NCBI GenBank assembly: GCA_029204225.1
Contig: CM055107.1
Span: forward strand, 3,903,079 to 3,967,078
DNA: 64,000 bases
Source: Diphasiastrum complanatum
Taxonomy: Eukaryota > Streptophyta > Lycopodiopsida > Lycopodiales > Lycopodiaceae
Direction: 5' to 3'
In this document: positions 56,905 to 64,000 of the stretch, piece after piece
How positions within the stretch are numbered: position 1 is the first letter of the stretch
Layout of the letters: each line of letters starts with the position of its first letter
Program-made: the position numbers and the translations under genes
The notes under the pieces: generated by a model
Told to the model about the DNA's origin: nothing
Databases searched by the model: none
What the model saw: the letters and a program-made list of their open reading frames with translations, nothing else

Positions 56905-59256
56905 GGATTTTAGTCAGTTTTTCGGAATGATTTGATAAGAAATGACGAGCTTTGGATCCTCCTATGCTTGGTTTGCATGGGATGTTTTCCCATTTTCCCT
57001 CAAAGCTTCTCGTCCTTTTATATTTTAACGTGTCCTTTATGAAGACCCGCTTTTGATAGAACTTCCTCCAATTGAGCTATTGCTTTTTTGGCTAATGACT
57101 CTGGCTTAGTATTCCAAGCAAACCAAATATGAAGGCCCTATCAATTTTTCGAAAATTCTAACCTCTCCATGTAGTGTACAAATGTGAACAGTTTTAAGCG
57201 GAATCGGTAGTACTGGTTTCCAAGTCGGATCTTCTATATCACTTGAAACTCTCGTGCTCTTCGACATCTCTCGTGTAGTTTTCATGCAATGGAGGCATGG
57301 ATGTTTTGAATTTGCTCCATGTGAGACATTGAACATGCACTTCAACGACTTCAGGTCTCCAGCCAAATGCCATTCCACCTTACAAGCACCTATTCCAGGA
57401 ACATTGAGTGGTATGTCGCTCAAATGATTCTTAATTGTCTCTAGATAATCTGTTTTACTAAAAATCCAAAATAGAATGTCATGATCTTCTTTTAAAACCT
57501 GTTTGAAACACAAAATCATGAACTATGTTAAGAGAGCTGAACTTAGACCTATAATAACAAAACAATATCAGCTTAAAACACAAAACCATAAATTCTCGAA
57601 ATGAATTAGTTGCTAGTACTCAATAAAATAAATTTAAACTTGAAAATTAGCTGCTAACCACCAGATATTATTTTCGGATTGCACACTAAAATTAAGACTC
57701 TCAGAGTTTATCGTATTGCTTAATGGTCCATTCATAAGTGTAACACTAACCCTCTCTAGCTTTTGTCCCTTTATTACTTCTGATTCATCTAACTTGAGAA
57801 CTTATATCAATTTTTCAACACTTTCATTTGTGATTCCAATCTACAAACATATTGTTTGTGGAATCATATGACAAAGTGCCATGTTTTGAGTTATAAATTT
57901 CATTGATATGGTAAGGAATACCAATGATGTTTTGCAAACCCCTGTTTAACACATCCCTCTCTAATTTGATTTGAAATGGACAGGGAATAGGAAATTTTTT
58001 TATACGTACTTGTTTAAATGCCTCTTTGATAATTTTAAACATTGTGTCATATGCATCCCTGCTAATACCAGAATAATCACATGCTCCTTGTATCAATTTT
58101 TGGTCAATAATCTTGTCGACTTCGTCCATAAGGGCCTCTACAATCTTGGACTTGATTCGAGAATATCATCGATTTCCTAGTAGACTCGTCGTTGACTTGG
58201 ATGTAAGTACTGCACTCAAAGACTTTCCAATCATGTCGTTGTCTTTCAGATTTTGATTGGTGACTAAAGCTGATCTGCAAAATAAAAATAAGATTTAGAA
58301 AAAAACAATTCACAATCATTGATGTGCTAGATGAAACAAAACACATGTATAGTTTAAAACAAAATCTTAGTTGAAAGCATGTATTCTTTTTGTCTATGGA
58401 CCCCCAATTGATGAAAGCTCGTCAATACCTTTTTAAAATAATTCTTTTTCGCTTATTGTTCAATATTTTCTTCCGTAACGTGTTTACTTCTGCCTTTATT
58501 GACAATATGAGGTATGCAATGTTTGTACAATTAGTTTCATATTGTCATTTCTTGGCTAAGGTTAATATAATATTTTTCAAACGAGAATTATCTATCTTCA
58601 AGATTTCATTCTCTTCTTTTGTTTGCAACAAAAGAGTTTCTTTTTCTCTGTAGTCAGTAAGTAAACCATTCAACATATTTTCCAAATAATTGAACTTTTT
58701 CATTGAATTACTAATGCCATAACTTTTCAATCTTTCACAATAACCCAATAGACCATTGTGTCCTTCACACAAAAAACAGTATGAGTTGTGTGACTGATCT
58801 AAAATTTGGATGTTGCATTGAGCTTGGATCTATTGGATATAAACTTCCATCAACTCATAGATCACAATGTTTCTTGTTCTCCGTCTTGTGATCCATGTTT
58901 GGTGAGCTGGTAAGGTCCATCATTTCAGATTTTATATTTTGTAGGAAGATCAATATGGAGATGAAACTTAGACATCTTAATAGTCGATAGATCAATCTAG
59001 TAGAAAACCAAATTGTTTAATATCTTGCAAGCTATCAAAACTTGTCTTAATCAGAAACAAATTTCAACCGCGAAAGTTTGAAATGACCTTGGCGCTCTTT
59101 TTGATCCAACACACTCCATGTTTCTTGCTTTATATGCAAAATCAAAGCTTTGCAGTTATGAGCAAAATACTTTTCCAATAGACCTTGCCGCTCCTTTTGA
59201 TCCAACACACTCCATATTTTCTGAATTGCAAAATTTAGATTCACGTTGGCGCTCAT
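56905..59256 (-). pseudogene. Transposase-like gene, copy C, longest copy, broken
   Basis: The minus strand shows, in order: a start MSANVNLNFAIQKIW (59256) with the block WSVLDQKERQG twice; a CFLC...H...C cluster and a coiled-coil-like helix (QTKEENEILKIDNSRLKN, 58545-58800); an exon from 58274 after TTTTGCAG (SALVTNQNLKDND, then MDEVDKIIDQKLIQG and CPFQIKLERDVLNRGLQN); LDESEVIKGQKLERVSVTLM; NNIWWLAANFQ; an intron with acceptor TTCAAACAG; KEDHDILFWIFSKTDY; WHLAGDLKSLKCMFNVSHGA with CLHCMK; VHICTLHGEVRIFEKL; LEEVLSKAGLHKGHVKI; GGSKARHFLSNHS. It is cut at 56905 by a copia fragment, so the final block with GMEKSH is missing. In-frame stops include TGA near 58166. Shared block order with copies A and B is clear; the transposase label is inference. 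Confidence 0.6.
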
Positions 59257-59469
59257 TGTGATCCAAAATATTGAAATTTTCTTTCCATGATATTCAGATT
59301 GATAAGATTGTTTTTCTTAAAATACAATCTTGAAGTATGGACCCCACGCATTGCGGCTACCCAACTTCCAGTTAACTACACACGTTACTAGTGAGGTCAA
59401 GTCATCGGAGTTGTGTGGGTAGACCAAAGCCTCGGTCAGAATTTTAAAATTCGACGATTTTCTCTCTCT

Positions 59470-59922
59470 TATGTGGCATTTCTTAGACAGCCCTTTTGGG
59501 CCTTAGAACTCTTCTAATGCAAGTGGCCAAATAGGGTTTGGACCTGCTATAAAAGGATGTAACTCGTGGAGAGACATATCTTCTCTCTTCTCTATTTCAT
59601 TTCATGCTTATACATGGTTCTCTTGGGTTCTACTATCCATTGGTGCACTATACTTGTGATTGTATACAATTCTATGAGTAGAATGATCTATATTTGTTAT
59701 TTTTGGATCCACACGTGTGAAATACAGTAGCTTGCTGGTTTTGTACGGACAACAACAGTACTTTATCATTTGATTCATGTTTGATCAAGTTCTATTAGAG
59801 TTTGCATCTCATTTTGTTTGTAGATGTTGATTTTTATACATTGGTGAGATTGGTAGAGTATCTTCTTTTGTAACCCAAGATCTTTTTGTGGATTGGATCA
59901 TCAATGATCTAAAATCCTTCAC
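59470..59922 (+). repeat. Copia family 2-related LTR fragment, plus strand
   Basis: Contains CTATAAAAGG (TATA, about 59549), GGATCCACACGTGTGAAATAC and GTACGGACAACAACAGTAC as in family 2 LTRs, and ends CCTTCACA at 59922. The start is missing and no primer site follows. Confidence 0.6.
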
Positions 59923-62590
59923 AGGCTACTTATAGTTATAAATTCCACAATCATAGATTCTTTTGTATGGTTTTTTTGAAATGCTCGGGAAAACCAACAA
60001 AGTACAAGAAGAGAACTGACATTATTTCTTATAATCCGGCATCATGAAAATTCTGACGATCTTTTGTATAGGCATACACAAATCTTTTTGTAAGTAATAG
60101 TCCTCGAAAAATTGAGAAGCTTTAAGGAGTGTAAGTTTTCTTAGGATAACTCAAAAAAGGTTCCTCGAGCACCTGCTGAATGCTTTTCAGGATTTATAAA
60201 GCCATAGATTCTATTCTAATGGTTTAGGATTAACTCCAAACTATTTTAGGAGCACCCTACGTAATTACCCTACTACCACTATCATATTTCTAAAAGGAAT
60301 TGAACTCCTTTTAAAACACAATCAATCATGTGAAAGTACAATTATGGTACACAATTGATTAATACACTAGGTTGAAAATTTTATTGTCAAAGTGCAATGT
60401 GAAATGTTAGTCCCTTCAAGCCCTTCCCAATTTTTAAGTTTCATATGACGCGTATGTTTTGAATTTGGCTTTCAATATAATATAAAAATGTACCAAGATT
60501 TTAGCCTTCTTAACGATGATACAAATTCAAATAGATTGAAAAAATTTGAATTTTGTTATATATTTAACTTTTTGAACATAAATGTCAAGAGAGACAATGA
60601 TTATATCGAGTCACTTTTAATTAATATTTTGCTAATTCTCTTGGCTTTCTTTAAAGAGCAAATCGTCTTTTGGCAAGCCATGCAATATGTAACGTGGTTG
60701 GACCTTATTTCCTCTACAATAGTAGGTCATAAAAAAGATTTAAATCCAATCTCACAAATCATTAATCTTACCGCGATAAGATATTACTAAACCTTGGGTG
60801 GATGAGCCCGACTCAAAGTATGATACATCAACTCATCACGTGTGGAAGATCAATGTCTCACAAATGAGAAAATATAAATCCAAAAAACTTGGTGGTATAT
60901 TTTGAGATAAATAAGACTGGGGAGTGCCTGAAGTAGTAGCAACCCAACAATATCAACGGAAATATAAATACTTAGCAAATGGCAGGATTTGGGGCGGGGT
61001 CAAACAACAAGCGGCGGTAAGTGAGCAGTGAGTCACATGCTTCACAGCAAAGCACCGCCCTCGTGGTCTTCGTGGGATGACGTGCATTCCATAGGCGATG
61101 TTCGAATCCCCGAGGGGGGACTGAAACGTGTCCCAACAAATGGCCGCCTTTTCCAATTCAATATTCCTCAACCTGTCTTGTTTAATTTAATTAAATAAGT
61201 TGCAGCCCATGACGTGCATGTGCCTCGCTTATGCGAGAAAGATAGCGAGCGAGAAAAGAAAGAAAGTTTATACTGATACTATATAGTATAGTGCGGTGAT
61301 CGCTGATCAGCAATGGATGATCGCCAATTGCTCGTCGCTCGACGCTATGCGTTTGGGAAGAAAGTTGGTGTGTTCTTGAAAACCCAACAAATCTTCATGA
61401 GAATCGTTAGTTGTCATATCATGTGCTTACTCTCAAATTTGCAGGTTTGTTTAATTGTTTCATGAGAATCGTTGAAGTTGTCATATCACATAATTTGCAG
61501 GTTTGTTTTCTCGAAAAAGCAGAAGTACTAGTTACTAGGCACGAAAAAAGCAGGAGTGCTAGGTTAGTAGGCTGGACTCCCCTCTGAAATCTGCCAATTT
61601 CAATATTAAATGTAGTTGAGACTGCTGGAGTTTGACCCAGAGATAAGATGAGAATTGCAAAATTTTCAACCTTATTGGCAAGCTAGGGATCAAGGTTTAG
61701 TAGAATGGAACTTGTTTCAATGCTATTGCCTATTTTCTTTGCGTGATCACCTAATAATCTTTTGGTATGACAAGGTTCAACTCAAAGGTACTTATGTTGA
61801 TAACAACGTTAGCTGAGTCCTATCAAAGTTTTATGTTTGGCTATTGCAATGGTCCTATTAATAAAGGAATCGGATAAACACATATGATGAACATTTTTGT
61901 TGATAGGTTGATATTACTATTTCAATTATTCCAAAAGCACACAGGCTTTTTAAATTTAGTATTAGTAATAAATCTATATCTCCCAGTTGCAGTTGTAGGC
62001 TTGTTAGGGCTCTTGAGGTTTATAATTTGATTTTTCGTGTTATAATTAGACCTGCTTTGTCTCTTAAGTCTTCATTGTACTGGTAAGTGGAGTAGAACTC
62101 CTCATCTCAAAAAGAGGGAAAGGAGACCCTCATGATCATGCCAGTTGTTATCAGCCTGGAGGGACAGACCTATAATCGTGTAAATTGTGTGAGGTTGGCT
62201 TGATAGTGTTTCTAGATCAACGTCCAATGCATAGATACTCATAGAAACGTGGGGTGCTGATATCATCGAAGGAAGGCAAAGTTGGAATTTTGTCTCCTCC
62301 CCGTCTCCTAACAGACGTTAAAATTTTATCAGCGACACATATTTTTATCATGGTTCGTACTTCAACCTAATCTCAACAGATCAGCTTATCTTTTCTGAAA
62401 GCGTTGGATCAAACCAGCAATGCGTACGGTAAATTTCGATGCAACAAATATGCCTAAAAAAATGCACCTTTGATAGTCTGGTCTCTGAACAGTGCATCTA
62501 AATATAGTTATTCTACTCTGCGTCTCATGCTATTACATTGTCTGGGCATTGAAGATACGATTATAGTTCTTTTACGCTACGTCCGATGCT
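59923..62590. other. Intergenic, mostly AT-rich, no gene assigned
   Basis: Nothing recognisable apart from a GC-richer island at about 60990-61340 and a diverged tandem repeat at 61394-61510, each unit ending ATTTGCAGGTTTGTTT. A short ATG frame at about 61313 (MDDRQLLVARRYAFGKK) has no support. Confidence 0.5.
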
Positions 62591-62603
62591 GTTACGTTTT
62601 GCA

Positions 62604-63473
62604 GATTCCAGACTGGATTCGAGTGAGACGTCAGCCAAAAACTCTGTCAAGGAACATCGAAAGTGCTTCTGGTAGGTCATCTTATATGACGCCTTTTTGT
62701 AGTTATAAGCTGTCAGTTATGAAAACAGGCTATTCATAACTTGTAATTCTACCTGTATACAAGCAGGTGAAGCTCAGGCCTTGGATATTCTAGGTAAGCC
62801 ACCCTGTCACAGAAACGAGGACAATGCCATCACATCTCAGACGCTGCGTGTCTCCACAATCCAGAGAAGATTTCCGCATATTCAGCCAAACTACTCAAGG
62901 AAGATCTGTTTCCTAGTCATGAAATTCAGACCAGATACGGAGATCACATCGAAAGCTTTCATGCAACGGCATCTCCTCAATTAAATCTTTCGAGGGTCGT
63001 TCTCAAAAAGTTCCCGATAAACAAACCTCGGACATGCACATGGAAGAACATCCGAAGCGGGATTCAGCAACCGAAAGTGCCGAGGATGTTGAAGCCTATG
63101 ATGAAAATGAAAAAAAGCAGTAGATTTAATTTCTTGACAATAACGCATCGTCAGCTGAGTTGCGTAAGAGAGCCGTATCCCGAAAGGTGTCATGTCCTAT
63201 GCAATGCTCCTCTGGTACCGCTTGGCCTCTCGGATACCATCTGCAACCGAGTTTACCGCGAAGCTATGCGGATCCAGAGCGAGGCGCGGGCCCTTTAGCT
63301 GGAATTAATTCTCGCTCAAGAAGAACGTCACTTGTTTCGTTAAGACTCTCTTCAGGTGGCGATCATCTCCAGTCTCAGAGGACGAAGAATTAAGTGCTAG
63401 TAGATTTACAAGGTTCCAAAAGGTAAGGTATCTCAGATTCATTCCAACTTACGTTGAATGAAAACTAGTGACA

Positions 63474-63510
<37 letters not shown>

Positions 63511-63850
63511 GCACACACACACATGTCACTGTCCAATTTTCCCCATTCTAGAATCGTGGGTGCAGCTATTTTCCAGTTTTCAACAGAAGTATATGGCATC
63601 CGAAAATCGCAGTCAGAGGCCAGCAATAAGCATTGCAACCAGGAGGTGGTACAAGATTCTTGAAGGGCGGCGTGACACTGCAGCTGATGACAGCAGCGTG
63701 AATAACCCTAGAATACCTCGCCGCGGCTGCAGCACAATCGTGACCACCAGATCAATCAGTTAAGCGATGTTAAAACATTCACAATTCCACGAACCAAGTG
63801 CGAATATTGGATCAATACGGACTCAGACTGTAAGTTTACTTGTTACATAA
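62604..63850 (+). pseudogene. Exon-like segments of a possible host gene, unidentified
   Basis: Splice-like signals bound several pieces: 62604-62671 (GTTTTGCAG before, GTAGGT after); a long piece from about 62815 to 63425 (CTGTCACAG before, AAAAGGTAAGG after); and 63592-63830 (CAACAG before, CTGTAAG after). The long piece reads well in one frame at first (AACLHNPEKISAYSAKLLKE, HEIQTRYGDHIESFHA), then in another (EEHPKRDSATESAEDVEAYD), with stops, so at least one frameshift or a missed intron is present. GC content is higher than in the surroundings. The gene would continue past the window. No family is recognised. Confidence 0.35.
63474..63522. repeat. (TC)n(AC)n compound microsatellite
   Basis: TC repeats pass into AC repeats with a single GC interruption. 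It lies in a likely intron between two exon-like pieces. Confidence 0.95.
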
Positions 63851-64000
63851 CTATCTAGCTTCAAACATGAGTTTGCTTCTACTGGTGTTTAGCTCGGTTT
63901 GCTCTCCACTAAAAGTTATGATTCTGTATAGTTGTCACGAAAGAGTTAGCTTCATTGAAAGAGCAACCAAAGCCTTTTATTGGGTTCATGTTACCACGCC

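Noticed and set aside
61020-61125. tRNA-like GTTCGAATCCCC block
   Set aside because: It resembles a B box, but the T stem does not pair and no anticodon arm or acceptor stem can be formed around it.

Overview
The window looks like nuclear DNA of a land plant with a large, repeat-rich genome. It is AT-rich, and most recognisable coding sequence is decayed LTR retrotransposon. The one clearly intact host gene is a plant-type VPS62/DUF946 gene. The plant lineage cannot be fixed from the sequence; a seed-free plant such as a fern is a guess.

Layout. 1-1746 is the 3' part of a copia element (RT, RNase H, LTR). 1.76-13.2 kb is one minus-strand Ty3/gypsy element (LTR, PBS, leader, gag, protease, RT, integrase) split by copia material at 3.34-8.9 kb. 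The copia block contains two copia 3' ends joined head to head near 4861. 13.2-17.4 kb is largely featureless apart from small tandem repeats. 17.69-19.44 kb is the VPS62-like gene on the minus strand, with 70-bp tandem repeats just upstream. 20.7-24.2 kb holds two tandem copies of a chimeric fragment (papain-like protease joined to LRR receptor sequence), one interrupted by a complete 2.6-kb LTR element with a tRNA-Met primer site.

25.9-32.9 kb is the most unusual part. It holds four decayed genes: an unidentified three-exon gene (E), a histone H3-like gene with a tail of about 330 residues, an unidentified minus-strand gene (D), and a transposase-like gene (copy A). The H3-like gene and gene D converge on an array of palindromic repeats of about 70 bp. 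Two further copies of the transposase-like gene lie at 51.8-53.3 kb (copy B, plus) and 56.9-59.3 kb (copy C, minus), with intron positions partly shared. This is a multi-copy family that I cannot assign to a named superfamily.

32.9-50.3 kb is nested copia material. It includes a full-span minus-strand element of family 2 (44.9-49.1 kb), a better-preserved family 3 element (about 40.5-44.9 kb) and rearranged pieces. 50.3-51.8 kb is an LTR/PBS/leader piece with a possible captured exon. 53.6-54.5 kb is a duplicated non-coding unit rich in ACGTG motifs. A 286-bp MITE with near-perfect 27-bp inverted ends sits in copia sequence at 56.3 kb. The last 1.4 kb (62.6-64.0 kb) has exon-like stretches of a possible host gene.

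How the genes may work together is inference. Genes E, H3-like, D and copy A are close together and at similar stages of decay, so they may be cargo of one mobile element or a pile-up of separate insertions. All four carry stops or frameshifts in this copy. Family names rest on motifs read by eye; no database search was possible.
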